A program made the translations under genes and the position numbers. A stretch of DNA of 64,000 nt, from the NCBI RefSeq assembly GCF_004341105.1, contig NZ_SLZK01000004.1, forward strand, positions 496,001 through 560,000, read 5' to 3'. Positions 20,043 through 28,604 of the stretch are shown here, one piece after another. Source of the DNA: Rhizobium sp. BK418 (GTDB lineage Bacteria; Pseudomonadota; Alphaproteobacteria; Rhizobiales; Rhizobiaceae). The stretch's first letter is position 1; each line of letters starts with the position of its first letter. The notes beneath the pieces are model-generated. The model saw nothing but the letters and a program-made list of their open reading frames with translations. It searched no databases and had not been told where the DNA came from.

Positions 20043-21284
20043 TCAGGTTGCAGGCACGGGCGCGGAGTGCCCCTGGCGCGACAGTTGCTTTACGGACAGG
20101 TGCATCCAGATGAGCGAGATCGCGACGATTGCGAAGAGCAGCAGGAAGCAGCTCGACCAGAGGCCGGTCATATCCTTGAGCAGGCCAAAGGCGATCGGAA
20201 GGATGAAGCCCCCGAGACCGCCCATCATGCCGACGATGCCGCCGACGGCGCCGACGCTTTCTGGGTAGTAGGCGGGAATGTGCTTGTAGACCGCCGCTTT
20301 GCCGAGGCTCATGAAGAAGCCGAGCACGAAGATGACGACGATGAAGATGACAGGCGTGATGGCAGCAGCTGGCAACGACAGGATGAGGGTGGCGACAGCC
20401 GACACGGCAAACATCGCATACATCACGCTGCGCGCGCCCTTCTTGTCTGACAGTACACCGCCGAAGGCGCGGAAGATGCTGCCCGGAATAGAGTAGGCAG
20501 CCGCGACCATGCCGGCAGTTTCCAGGTTGAAGCCGTAGACGCCGACCAGATAACGCGGCAGCCACAAGGACAGGGCGACGAAGCCGCCGAAGGCGAAGAA
20601 GTAGTAAAGCGAGAAGCGCCAAACCTGAAGGTTCTGCAGCGGTGCGAATTCTTGGGCTAGGCTCTTCGAGGCGACGCCACGTTCGCGGCGAAGACGGAAA
20701 GCCGGATCATCTGTCGTGGTGAACCAGAAGACGATTGCCATTATCGCAAGGCCGACCGCCCAAATCTGTGCAACTGCCTGCCAGCCCCATGCGATCAGCA
20801 CGAAGGGGGCCGCGAACTTGGTCACGGCCGCGCCGACATTGCCCGCGCCGAAGATGCCAAGCGCCGTTCCCTGTTTCTCCGCCGGGAAAAAGGGCGAGAC
20901 ATAGGCGACGCCGACGGCAAAAGAACCACCGGCAAGCCCGACACCGAGGCCGGCGATCAGCATCTGAGTATAAGTGTGGGCGTAGGAAAGCAGGAAGGTC
21001 GCCAACGCTGCGGCAAGCATCGTCAGCGTATAAACGAGACGACCGCCATAACGTCCCGTCCAAATACCAAGGACGATGCGGACGAGCGAACCGGTCAACA
21101 CAGGGGTGCCGACCAGCAACCCGAACTCGGCTTCGTTCAGCCCGAGTTCCTGTTTGATGCGAATGCCGATGATCGCAAAGATCGTCCAGACGGCAAAACA
21201 GAGAGTAAAGGCGATCGTGGAGATCCACAATGCTTTGGCTGGTTCGCCGGCGGACATGGGCTGCGCTTTCTTGATGACAGACAT
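20043..21284 (-). CDS. narK: Nitrate/nitrite MFS transporter, NarK type
   Basis: A 413-residue membrane protein with about 12 hydrophobic segments, first structural gene of the nitrate operon. The nitrate-signature stretches GLGVGLAGGSFAVGVAYVSPF and GGLGGFILPIAFG are typical of the NNP family that imports nitrate. The ATG at 21284 was chosen because GGAGAAGCC directly precedes it; the TTG 21 bases upstream has no such site. Its expression should depend on readthrough of the terminator at 21330-21399. Confidence 0.93.
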   Translation of the reverse strand: MSVIKKAQPMSAGEPAKALWISTIAFTLCFAVWTIFAIIGIRIKQELGLNEAEFGLLVGTPVLTGSLVRIVLGIWTGRYGGRLVYTLTMLAAALATFLLSYAHTYTQMLIAGLGVGLAGGSFAVGVAYVSPFFPAEKQGTALGIFGAGNVGAAVTKFAAPFVLIAWGWQAVAQIWAVGLAIMAIVFWFTTTDDPAFRLRRERGVASKSLAQEFAPLQNLQVWRFSLYYFFAFGGFVALSLWLPRYLVGVYGFNLETAGMVAAAYSIPGSIFRAFGGVLSDKKGARSVMYAMFAVSAVATLILSLPAAAITPVIFIVVIFVLGFFMSLGKAAVYKHIPAYYPESVGAVGGIVGMMGGLGGFILPIAFGLLKDMTGLWSSCFLLLFAIVAISLIWMHLSVKQLSRQGHSAPVPAT

Positions 21285-21329
21285 GGCTTCTCCGTGGCCC
21301 GACAAGGTCGTGCCGATTCATCGCTGGGG

Positions 21330-21399
21330 GTTAAAACAAAAAGCCGCTGGTCAGGACGCGCATGTATGAGCTGCGCGAAATATCCTGATCAGCGGCTTT
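21330..21399 (-). terminator. Intrinsic terminator in the narK leader, target of NasT antitermination
   Basis: On the minus strand a 17-base stem (arms 21383-21399 and 21340-21356, one mismatch) is followed directly by TTTTTGTTTT. A smaller GCGC stem lies in its loop. The structure ends about 46 bases ahead of the narK start. A strong terminator in front of the structural genes, and downstream of a promoter, is the classic arrangement for NasT-type antitermination. Confidence 0.85.
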
Positions 21400-21405
21400 G
21401 CTGGT

Positions 21406-21425
21406 GACGTCCGCCGTTGGACGTC
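21406..21425 (-). promoter_or_regulatory. ANTAR target hairpin P2
   Basis: A perfect stem GACGTCC/GGACGTC holds the hexaloop AACGGC. ANTAR-domain proteins recognise tandem hairpins whose six-base loops have A at position 1 and G at position 4, and both are present. It ends 6 bases before the terminator stem begins, the expected place for the second hairpin. Confidence 0.8.
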
Positions 21426-21528
21426 AAATCATGGCCTCTCGGCCTATCTGCCTCATGCGATCCGTACGCCAGACGGCCTGAGGAGTATTCCTGTATCTCC
21501 GTAAGCGCCTATTGCGCGCTCATCTGCT

Positions 21529-21546
21529 CCGATCGCCTTTGACCAG
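21529..21546 (-). promoter_or_regulatory. ANTAR target hairpin P1
   Basis: CTGGTC and GATCGG pair (two G-U pairs in RNA) around the hexaloop AAAGGC. The loop again has A1 and G4 and differs from the P2 loop at one position only. It lies at the predicted 5' end of the sigma-54 transcript, about 100 bases ahead of P2. A long linker between P1 and P2 is tolerated in the family. Confidence 0.6.
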
Positions 21547-21560
21547 TGCAGTATTAACAA

Positions 21561-21576
21561 AGCAAACCGTGTGCCA
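21561..21576 (-). promoter_or_regulatory. Sigma-54 promoter of narK-nirBD-nasA-cysG
   Basis: The minus strand reads TGGCAC-ACGGT-TTGCT, matching the -24/-12 sigma-54 consensus with GG and GC exactly 10 bases apart. The predicted start is near 21550. This implies nitrogen control by NtrC and RpoN. A dyad TGCGCCC-9-GGGCGCA at 21676-21698 lies about 110 bases upstream, but it is not a good NtrC site match. Confidence 0.8.
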
Positions 21577-21635
21577 GTTCTCGGCGGTTGGTACAGTGCG
21601 TTGAAACTAAAGGATTTTTTGAAGATTCAGCGTTT

Positions 21636-21650
21636 GCCCGTTTTTCGGGC
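21636..21650 (-). repeat. Small hairpin downstream of nasS
   Basis: GCCCG-AAAAA-CGGGC on the minus strand, between the end of nasS and the sigma-54 promoter. No T-run follows directly. It could mark the end of the nasTS message or simply be spacer structure. Confidence 0.35.
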
Positions 21651-21734
21651 TGTTGCTGCTCGTGCAAATCTTTTGTGCGCCCTTGTGTGCCGGGCGCAGA
21701 TCCTTGATGGCGTTTTGTGCAAACAGGCATGAGA

Positions 21735-23018
21735 TCAGATCTCATCGCTGCCGGAATAGAGGGGTAGGGCGCTCTTGACGGTAAAACCGGCGATATAGTC
21801 CGGCAGCTTCGAGGGGTCGAAGATGTGGCCGTCCATGAAGCGGTCATCTTCGTCCGTGCCCTCGATGCGCACGTCGGCATCATCAGGAGCGCTGCCTTCC
21901 CCGAGGGCTGCACGATAGAGATCGGGGCGATAGGCGGAGGCGGCGGCGCGAGCGGGGTTGAGGCCGAGTTCGGCCTGACCCCAACGGATCATCTGGCTGT
22001 AAATCCAGAGCGCCTGGCTGGTGCGCGGATAATTGGCAAATCCTGCATGGAACATGAAATAATTGTCGATGACGCGCCGGGTTCCCTTCGCATCGAGGCT
22101 GAATTCCCCCGCCAGCACATGACGAATGATCTTTACCGGGGCAGCAATATAGCGGGCATCTGCGAGCGTTTCGGCAAGAGCGTCATGATTTTCCGGCTGA
22201 TCGCACCAGCGGGCGGCCGCGTCAAGCGCGACGATCAGGCGAGAGACCGTTTCGGGGTGGGTTTCGGCCCATTCCGGCCGCATGCCGATCACCTTTTCCG
22301 GCGCAGAGGGCCAGATGTCCTGCTTCGCGGCGACGATGCGCCCGACGCCGCGCTCCGAGGCGACCATGTTCCATGGTGCTCCCACGCAGAACCCATCGAT
22401 CGCCCCGGCCGCCAGTGCATCCGATGTCAACGGCGGCGGCACGACGACAAGTTTGACGTCCTTGTCCGGATCGATGCCGCCGGCGGCGAGCCAGTAGCGG
22501 AACTCGTAATTGTGCGAGGAGAAGGGATAGGTGACGCCGAAGGTTGGCAAGGGTTCGCTGCGCGCCTTCATCTCGGCCAGAACCTTGGCAAGTGCCTTGG
22601 TGTTTTCCAGCGCACTCGCCGCCTCGGAAAGGCCGGCGGTATCCCGCATTCTGTCGAACAGCCGGGTTGAAAGCGTGATCGCGTTGCCGCCGCGCCCAAG
22701 AGAGAAGGGCGTGATCGTCGGTGACGGGTTCGAGCCGAGGCCGAGCATCGAGGCAACGGGCATTGGCGAGAGCATGTGGGCGATATCGAATTGCCGGAAG
22801 GCAAGGCGATCGCGGACATTGGCCCAGGAGACATCCTTGACGAGATCGAGCGTCAGGCCTTCCTTGCGGGCGAAGCCGAATTCGGAGACGGCGATCAGCA
22901 CGGAAGCATCCACAAGCGGGATGAAACCGGCTCTTAGTGTTCTGTCACCTTCGCCGTTGAGACGCGCAGGGGCGGGGAGGCCAGCGCCGGGGTCGAGATT
23001 TGTCATCATCATATTCAC
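21735..23018 (-). CDS. nasS: Nitrate sensor NasS (cytoplasmic NrtA-like protein)
   Basis: A 427-residue protein of the NrtA/CmpA nitrate-binding family. The start has a GGAG ribosome site 5 bases upstream. Unlike transporter binding proteins it has no signal peptide or lipobox (it starts with MNMMMTNLDPGAGLP), and no permease or ATPase gene is adjacent. Directly upstream lies nasT. In the known NasS-NasT system NasS binds nitrate or nitrite and, without it, holds NasT inactive. It should therefore be the sensor that controls readthrough into narK. Confidence 0.92.
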   Translation of the reverse strand: MNMMMTNLDPGAGLPAPARLNGEGDRTLRAGFIPLVDASVLIAVSEFGFARKEGLTLDLVKDVSWANVRDRLAFRQFDIAHMLSPMPVASMLGLGSNPSPTITPFSLGRGGNAITLSTRLFDRMRDTAGLSEAASALENTKALAKVLAEMKARSEPLPTFGVTYPFSSHNYEFRYWLAAGGIDPDKDVKLVVVPPPLTSDALAAGAIDGFCVGAPWNMVASERGVGRIVAAKQDIWPSAPEKVIGMRPEWAETHPETVSRLIVALDAAARWCDQPENHDALAETLADARYIAAPVKIIRHVLAGEFSLDAKGTRRVIDNYFMFHAGFANYPRTSQALWIYSQMIRWGQAELGLNPARAAASAYRPDLYRAALGEGSAPDDADVRIEGTDEDDRFMDGHIFDPSKLPDYIAGFTVKSALPLYSGSDEI

Positions 23019-23055
23019 TCCGGCTTCCTCCTGATATCAGCATACGAAGCCGCCA

Positions 23056-23643
23056 TCACATCAGGAGCCCCGCCGCGGTGACGACGCTCTGGGCGATGTC
23101 GGATATCTTCTTCTTCTCGTTCATCGCGGTCTGGCGCAGCAGCGTGAATGCCTCTTCCTCCGACAGCCCACGCATCTTCATCAATATGCCTTTGGCGCGT
23201 TCCACCACTTTGCGTTCTTCGAGCGCCGATTTGGCGTCGGCAAGTTCGCGCTGTAGTCGGCTGAAGGCATTGAAGCGGCTAACCGCCATATCAAGAATGG
23301 GTTTGACGCGCTCTTTCTTCAACCCGTCGACGATGTAAGCCGAGACGCCGGCATCCACTGCGGCCTCGATCGAGGCCGTGTCAGAACGATCGACGAACAT
23401 GGCGATCGGCCGGCCGACGGTGCGGGTAAGCTGGAACAGATGCTCCATCATGTCTCGGTTGGGGTTCTCGATATCGATGATGATCACGTCGGGTCGCAGT
23501 GTCTCGATGATCCGCGCCACGCCCTGAACCTCGTGAATGACAGTCACGCGCGCATGGCCTGCCTCTCGCAGCCCCTCTTCGATAATGGAGGCGCGAATGG
23601 CGTTTTCATCAATCACGAGAATGGTCAGGTCGAGCCGGCTCAT
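23056..23643 (-). CDS. nasT: ANTAR antitermination regulator NasT
   Basis: A 195-residue two-domain protein. Residues ~1-120 form a receiver-like domain (LTILVIDENAIRASIIEEGL, DVIIIDIENPNRD). Residues ~130-190 form the RNA-binding ANTAR domain, recognisable by ERAKGILMKMRGLSEEEAF and LLRQTAMNEKKKISDIAQ. When released by NasS it binds the paired hairpins in the leader and prevents formation of the terminator ahead of narK. It is followed by nasS after 37 bases and likely shares its transcript. Confidence 0.95.
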   Translation of the reverse strand: MSRLDLTILVIDENAIRASIIEEGLREAGHARVTVIHEVQGVARIIETLRPDVIIIDIENPNRDMMEHLFQLTRTVGRPIAMFVDRSDTASIEAAVDAGVSAYIVDGLKKERVKPILDMAVSRFNAFSRLQRELADAKSALEERKVVERAKGILMKMRGLSEEEAFTLLRQTAMNEKKKISDIAQSVVTAAGLLM

Positions 23644-23712
23644 GCTTTATTTATGACGCAATGCAGCAGAGTGAACAAGCAGGAGAGTCAAATTTTTAGG
23701 CAAATCATGAAA

Positions 23713-23726
23713 TGATTAAATAATCA
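23713..23726. promoter_or_regulatory. AT-rich palindrome in the nasT / molybdoenzyme divergent region
   Basis: TGATTA-AA-TAATCA is a perfect inverted repeat in the 246-base region between the divergent nasT and YdeP-like genes. It might be an operator or part of an AT-rich promoter. No sigma-54 motif was found here. Confidence 0.25.
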
Positions 23727-23889
23727 CCATTCTGCTTTGTGTATGCGCAGTGTCTGATCCGAGTGAGAGGCTTCGAAAGAGATGGCGACATCCGCCTTGC
23801 CGGCAGCAACGCTACCTATGCCTCAGTATGATGCACGGCCCGGTCCATTGCTGTTATCGTTGGGTAATTTTTGAAGACGGAGAGCTGAC

Positions 23890-26193
23890 ATGAGCGACGA
23901 ACGTCCCAAAGGCGTTGAGGAATACGGACATCCTGCCGGCGGATGGGATGCGCTGAAAGCAGTGGCGAAGACGCTGAAACATCAGCAGATCATCGCACAG
24001 GGGAGCGCCACGCTGCTCAAGGCAAATCAGCCGGAAGGTTTCGATTGTCCCGGCTGCGCCTGGCCCGATCCGAAGCACACGTCCTCGTTTGAATTCTGCG
24101 AAAACGGTGCAAAAGCTATTACCTGGGAGTCAACCGCCCGTCGTGTCACGCCGGAATTCTTTGCCGAACATCGGGTTTCGGAGCTTTGGGATTGGATCGA
24201 TCATAAGCTCGAAGACCAGGGCCGTCTGACGCATCCATTGAAATACAATAGCGCCACCGACAAATACGAAGCCGTCGAATGGGACGATGCCTTCAGTCTG
24301 ATCGGTGCAGAACTGAATAAGCTCGCAAGCCCCGACGAGGCTGAGTTCTATACGTCGGGCCGCGCGTCCAATGAAGCCGCATTCCTCTTTCAGCTTTTCG
24401 TTCGTGCCTACGGTACCAACAATTTCCCCGATTGCTCGAACATGTGCCATGAGGCGACCAGTGTCGGCCTGCCGCTGTCACTCGGCGTTGGCAAGGGTAC
24501 TGTTACCCTTGAGGATTTCGACCATGCCGATGCGATTTTCAGCTTCGGCCACAATCCGGGAACCAACCATCCTCGCATGATGACCACGTTGCATGAGGCG
24601 TCGCGCCGCGGCGTGCCCATCATCGTCTTCAACCCACTGAAGGAGCGCGCGCTGGAGCGCTTCGCCGCGCCGCAGAACCCCGTGGAAATGATGACCTTCT
24701 CCTCGACGCGCATTGCGTCTGCCTATCATCAGGTTCGCACCGGCGGGGATCTTGCCGCGCTCAAGGGGCTGATGAAGCTGATTTTCGAACGGGATGAGGC
24801 AGATCTCGCCGCTGGGGGCAAGGGTGTACTCGACCGAGCCTTCATTGCCGAACATACCGTCGGCATCGACGCCCTGAAGCAGGACCTCGTCAATACCAAC
24901 TGGGCGGCGATCCTGAGCGTTTCCGGCCTCACTATGGAAGCGCTGAACAGCGCTGTCGACGTCTATCTCAACGCTCGCAATGTGATCCTGTGTTACGGCA
25001 TGGGCATCACGCAGCACGCCAACGGCACGGCAAATGTCCAGCAGCTTGCCAATTTCCTGATGCTGCGCGGCAATGTTGGTCGCCCAGGCGCCGGCCTCTG
25101 CCCGCTGCGCGGTCATTCCAACGTACAGGGCGACAGGACCGTCGGGATCACCGAAATTCCGACCACGGCGCTGATCGATGGCATGGAGCGCGCCTTCGGC
25201 TTTCGTCCTGCCGACAAGAAGGGCCACAACGCGATCGAGTCCATCGAGGCGATCGCCGCCGGTCAGTCCAAGGCGCTGATCTGCCTCGGCGGCAATCTGG
25301 CTGTCGCCATGTCCGATCCGGATGTGACATTCGAGGCCATGCGCAAGCTCGATCTTGCCGTCCACATCGCCACCAAGCTCAATCGCTCGCATTTGTTGAC
25401 TGCGAAGACCTCGATCATTCTTCCCTGCCTCGGGCGGACCGACCTCGATACCCAGGCCTCTGGCCCGCAGTCGGTAACGGTAGAAGATTCCATGTCCATG
25501 GTGCACGCCTCGCGCGGTTTTCTAAAGCCACCGAGCGAATTGCTGAAATCCGAACCAGCTATCATCGCCGGTATCGCAATGGCGACGTTAGGCAGCAAAT
25601 ACGGCATCGACTGGACCGGGCTGATCGCCAATTACGATCGCATCCGCGACAAGATCGAAGTGGTCTTCCCGGATTTTCACGAGTTCAACAGCCGTGTGCG
25701 TGTCCGCGGTGGCTTCCGCCTGGATGTGCCTGCCTCCTACCGCGTCTGGAAGACGGCGAGCGGAAAGGCAAACTTCCTCGTCGCTCCTGGTCTCGACGAA
25801 GATCCTCGTTTGAAGGATCCCACGACTCTGGTGCTGACGACGCTGCGCAGCCACGACCAGTATAATACGACGGTCTATGGTCTCGACGACCGCTATCGCG
25901 GCATCTTTGGCCGTCGTGATGTCATCTTCATGAGCCGCCAGGATCTTGCGGAACGGGGCTTGCAAGACGGAGATAGGATCGATATCCGCTCCGCCACAAC
26001 CAATGGCGGCGGGAAAACCGTCACGGGTTTCACGGCTGTCGAGTATAATATCCCAGTCGGTTCAGTGGCCGGCTATTATCCGGAAATGAACGCGGTGATC
26101 GCCCTCGATCATTATGATCACAAATCGGGCACGCCAAGTTACAAGGGCGTTCCCGTCATGATCGCCAGGAGCGAGGATCGGGCTGCGGCTTAG
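23890..26193 (+). CDS. FdhF/YdeP-like molybdopterin oxidoreductase
   Basis: A 767-residue member of the molybdopterin-dependent oxidoreductase superfamily, YdeP subgroup. A cysteine group near residues 53-71 (CPGCAWPDP, then FC) may bind Fe-S, but spacing is not that of ordinary formate dehydrogenases. Later motifs include SNMCHEATSVGLP, SFGHNPGTNHPRM and the conserved RGNVGRPGAGLCPLRGHSN. E. coli YdeP is linked to acid resistance, with unknown chemistry. No fdhD or electron-transfer subunit is next to it, so the electron partner is unknown. GGAG upstream supports the start. The last 4 bases overlap the convergent LacI-type gene. Confidence 0.88.
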   Translation: MSDERPKGVEEYGHPAGGWDALKAVAKTLKHQQIIAQGSATLLKANQPEGFDCPGCAWPDPKHTSSFEFCENGAKAITWESTARRVTPEFFAEHRVSELWDWIDHKLEDQGRLTHPLKYNSATDKYEAVEWDDAFSLIGAELNKLASPDEAEFYTSGRASNEAAFLFQLFVRAYGTNNFPDCSNMCHEATSVGLPLSLGVGKGTVTLEDFDHADAIFSFGHNPGTNHPRMMTTLHEASRRGVPIIVFNPLKERALERFAAPQNPVEMMTFSSTRIASAYHQVRTGGDLAALKGLMKLIFERDEADLAAGGKGVLDRAFIAEHTVGIDALKQDLVNTNWAAILSVSGLTMEALNSAVDVYLNARNVILCYGMGITQHANGTANVQQLANFLMLRGNVGRPGAGLCPLRGHSNVQGDRTVGITEIPTTALIDGMERAFGFRPADKKGHNAIESIEAIAAGQSKALICLGGNLAVAMSDPDVTFEAMRKLDLAVHIATKLNRSHLLTAKTSIILPCLGRTDLDTQASGPQSVTVEDSMSMVHASRGFLKPPSELLKSEPAIIAGIAMATLGSKYGIDWTGLIANYDRIRDKIEVVFPDFHEFNSRVRVRGGFRLDVPASYRVWKTASGKANFLVAPGLDEDPRLKDPTTLVLTTLRSHDQYNTTVYGLDDRYRGIFGRRDVIFMSRQDLAERGLQDGDRIDIRSATTNGGGKTVTGFTAVEYNIPVGSVAGYYPEMNAVIALDHYDHKSGTPSYKGVPVMIARSEDRAAA

Positions 26194-27212
26194 CTGGAGA
26201 TCGCGATGGTCTCGCCCGTACTCTCGCGGGCGATGACTTCGAAGCCAAGATCGATCTGGTTCGGCGGCTGGCGGTTCGTGGAATCGAGAGCTGCCAGCAC
26301 CTTTTCGGCGGCAAGTTTGCCCGTCTCGAAACGCCTCGTCATGATCGACGATAGGGACGGGGACGCGCAGGCGGAAAATTCGAGATCGTGAAATCCGATG
26401 ATGGCGATATCGTCAGGCACACGAATGCCGCGTTTGCGGCACTCCTGCATGGCTCCGAGTGCCACGTTGTCGTCAGTGCAGAAGATTGCTTCCGGATGGT
26501 TGCCTCGCTCGTGCATGAGGGCCAGGAGGTCGGCGCCGAGCGCGACCGAGCTGTGCCGCGGCCTCTGGGTGACGATCTCCAGGTTCTGGAGGCCAGCTTC
26601 CTGCATCGCCAGACGATAACCGTCGAAGCGGGACTGAGAACGATGGTCAAGGTTTCCTGCCAAAAAGGCAATACGGGTGAAGCCCCGGTCGATGAGATGC
26701 GTTGTCGCTGCCTGCCCGGCGCGATCCTGCAACATGCCAATATTGATGTCGATTGGATGGGATGACAGCTCGAATGTCTCCACGACAGGCAGATGTGCCC
26801 GCGTCAGAAGCTGATGAGCAAGTGGCGTATGATGAATGCCGGCGATGATGATCGCTTCGACCCGCTGCCCGAGAAGTACTTTGATGGCATTCTCTTCCTC
26901 CTGCTCTGAATACCGGCTATTGACGACGATCACCTGGAAGCCCGCGCTGACAAGCACTTCATGCAGCGCAAAAAGATATTCGGCAAAGATGACATTGTAG
27001 AGGGTCGGCACAATGACGCCGATCGCATGCGTTCGTGATGAGGCAAGCCGGCTGGCCGCAATATTGGGTACATAGCCGAGCTCATGGACGGCCGCATTGA
27101 CCCGCCGTCGCAGCGCCTCCGATACGGCGTCGGGTTTACGGAGCGCGCGTGAGACTGTGATCGGACTGACGCCCGCGAGGTTCGCAACATCGTCCAAAGT
27201 TACTCTTCGCAT
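26190..27212 (-). CDS. LacI-family transcriptional repressor of the adjacent sugar importer
   Basis: A 340-residue regulator. The N-terminal helix-turn-helix reads VTLDDVANLAGVSPITVSRAL and is followed by the hinge helix (PNIAASRLAS). The rest is a periplasmic-binding-protein-like sugar sensor. It is divergent from an RbsB-type binding protein gene, with two operator-like sites in between, so it most likely represses the importer until its sugar is present. Confidence 0.93.
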   Translation of the reverse strand: MRRVTLDDVANLAGVSPITVSRALRKPDAVSEALRRRVNAAVHELGYVPNIAASRLASSRTHAIGVIVPTLYNVIFAEYLFALHEVLVSAGFQVIVVNSRYSEQEEENAIKVLLGQRVEAIIIAGIHHTPLAHQLLTRAHLPVVETFELSSHPIDINIGMLQDRAGQAATTHLIDRGFTRIAFLAGNLDHRSQSRFDGYRLAMQEAGLQNLEIVTQRPRHSSVALGADLLALMHERGNHPEAIFCTDDNVALGAMQECRKRGIRVPDDIAIIGFHDLEFSACASPSLSSIMTRRFETGKLAAEKVLAALDSTNRQPPNQIDLGFEVIARESTGETIAISS

Positions 27213-27294
27213 GTCTGCCTCGCTTCATACGTAAAGTTATGCATCTTCGTAATTTATCTCGCAGTTGCGAAATATTTTTCTTGAGCGGTTGCAG

Positions 27295-27310
27295 TTGACA
27301 GCGCTAGCAA
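27295..27310. promoter_or_regulatory. LacI-type operator 1 (imperfect)
   Basis: TTGACAGCGCTAGCAA, an imperfect copy of the palindrome 23 bases downstream. Both share TTGACAGCGCT with the central CG typical of LacI-family operators. The first six bases could also act as a -35 element. Confidence 0.65.
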
Positions 27311-27317
27311 ATCCGAT

Positions 27318-27333
27318 TTGACAGCGCTGTCAA
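27318..27333. promoter_or_regulatory. LacI-type operator 2 (perfect)
   Basis: TTGACAGCGCTGTCAA is a perfect 16-base palindrome with a central CG, about 114 bases ahead of the binding-protein gene and 106 from the repressor gene. Two sites 23 bases apart, about two helix turns, suggest cooperative binding. Confidence 0.75.
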
Positions 27334-27446
27334 CTGTGTTACGTTGAAATTGCGCCGGAAAAGGTTGGGATGGAGCCTGCCGGAATCAACATGCCAATAA
27401 GATTTTAAGGAGGAGCGGCCCGGTCCGCCTGAGGAGGAGATATTCA

Positions 27447-28586
27447 ATGTTCAAGGTGAAGAAAGCAAAGGTGACCCGTCTCGCCGCGTTTTCCGCGTCG
27501 GCGTTTGTCCTGCTCTGCGGCACGGCCATGGCAGCGCCAAAGGTCGTGTCCGGCCCCGCCGCCGATCCGAACTGCATGGTTCCATGGTCGGCCGAAACCC
27601 AGTTCCTGCAATATCCGAAGAAGGAAGGTCCTTACCGCATCGCACTTGCCAACGGTTATATCGCCAATACGTGGCGTATCCAGATGGTTCAGACGGCAAA
27701 AGCCTATGCCGCCCAGCCGGATGTTGCCGCCAAGCTGAAAGAATTCAAGGTCGTATCGACCGGCGAGGACGTTCCGGCCCAGATTTCCGCGATCAACAAC
27801 TTCATCGACGCCGGTTATGATGCCATCGTCGTCAACGCTCAGAACCCGACGGCCTTCGGTCCCGTCATCAAGCGCGCCAAGGAAGCCGGCGTCGTCCTCG
27901 TCGCCTTCGACAATATCCTCGACACCAAGGATGCGATCAACGTCAACGTCGACCAGAAGGGCCTTGGCGTCATCTGGGCCAATTGGCTGGTGAAACACCT
28001 GCCGCAGGGTGGCAAGATTCTCGAAGTGCGCGGCGTTGCCGGCACCTCCGTCGATACCGATCGCCATACCGGGATTCATGAGACTCTTGATGCTTCCGGC
28101 AAGAAATTTACCGTCACCGAAGTGGTCGGCAAGTGGGATGATGGTGTAGCGCAGAAGGCGACGGCCGATGCAATCGCCACCAACGGTCCGTTTGATGGCA
28201 TCACTGCGCAGGGCGGTGATACCGGCGTCGTGCAAGCGATGATCGATGCGAAGCATCCCTTCGTGCCCTTCGGCGGTGAGACGGAGAACGGCTTCCGTAA
28301 GTTCTGCGCCGCCCATGCGGCGGATGGCCTGAAATGCGCGTCGGCCGGAACCGGCCCGGCGCAGGTTGCCGTGGCGATCAAGACGGCCATTGCGGCACTC
28401 GAGGGGCAGGTCGTCCCCCAGGCCGTGAAGCTGCCGACAGCGCTCGTCTCCGATCCCGATTTCAAGGAGGGCCAGGATTACTATCCCAAGGAATCCGACA
28501 ACTTTTTTGTCGGCAATTCCTTCCCGACCTGCGGCATCAACTTCTCCGCACAGGAAATCATGGGGCAGACCAAGGAAAATCAGTAA
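27447..28586 (+). CDS. Sugar ABC transporter periplasmic binding protein, RbsB type
   Basis: A 379-residue protein with a signal peptide (charged start, hydrophobic core around LAAFSASAFVLLCG, cleavage near AMA-AP). The mature part is a type I sugar-binding fold (VSTGEDVPAQISAINNFIDAG, VVNAQNPTAFGPVIKRA, EVRGVAGTSVDTDRHTG). GAGGAG lies just before the ATG. It heads an operon with one fused ATPase and two permeases, the CUT2 layout. The sugar cannot be read from the sequence. A strong hairpin follows the gene. Confidence 0.93.
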   Translation: MFKVKKAKVTRLAAFSASAFVLLCGTAMAAPKVVSGPAADPNCMVPWSAETQFLQYPKKEGPYRIALANGYIANTWRIQMVQTAKAYAAQPDVAAKLKEFKVVSTGEDVPAQISAINNFIDAGYDAIVVNAQNPTAFGPVIKRAKEAGVVLVAFDNILDTKDAINVNVDQKGLGVIWANWLVKHLPQGGKILEVRGVAGTSVDTDRHTGIHETLDASGKKFTVTEVVGKWDDGVAQKATADAIATNGPFDGITAQGGDTGVVQAMIDAKHPFVPFGGETENGFRKFCAAHAADGLKCASAGTGPAQVAVAIKTAIAALEGQVVPQAVKLPTALVSDPDFKEGQDYYPKESDNFFVGNSFPTCGINFSAQEIMGQTKENQ

Positions 28587-28604
28587 AAGCCACCATCCGG
28601 ACCT

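Noticed and set aside
19089..20450. 453-residue plus-strand open frame
   Set aside because: Runs antisense across nirB and narK, both of which are certain.
21676..21698. NtrC enhancer site upstream of the sigma-54 promoter
   Set aside because: The TGCGCCC-9-GGGCGCA dyad is at a good distance but spacing and bases do not match the usual NtrC site.
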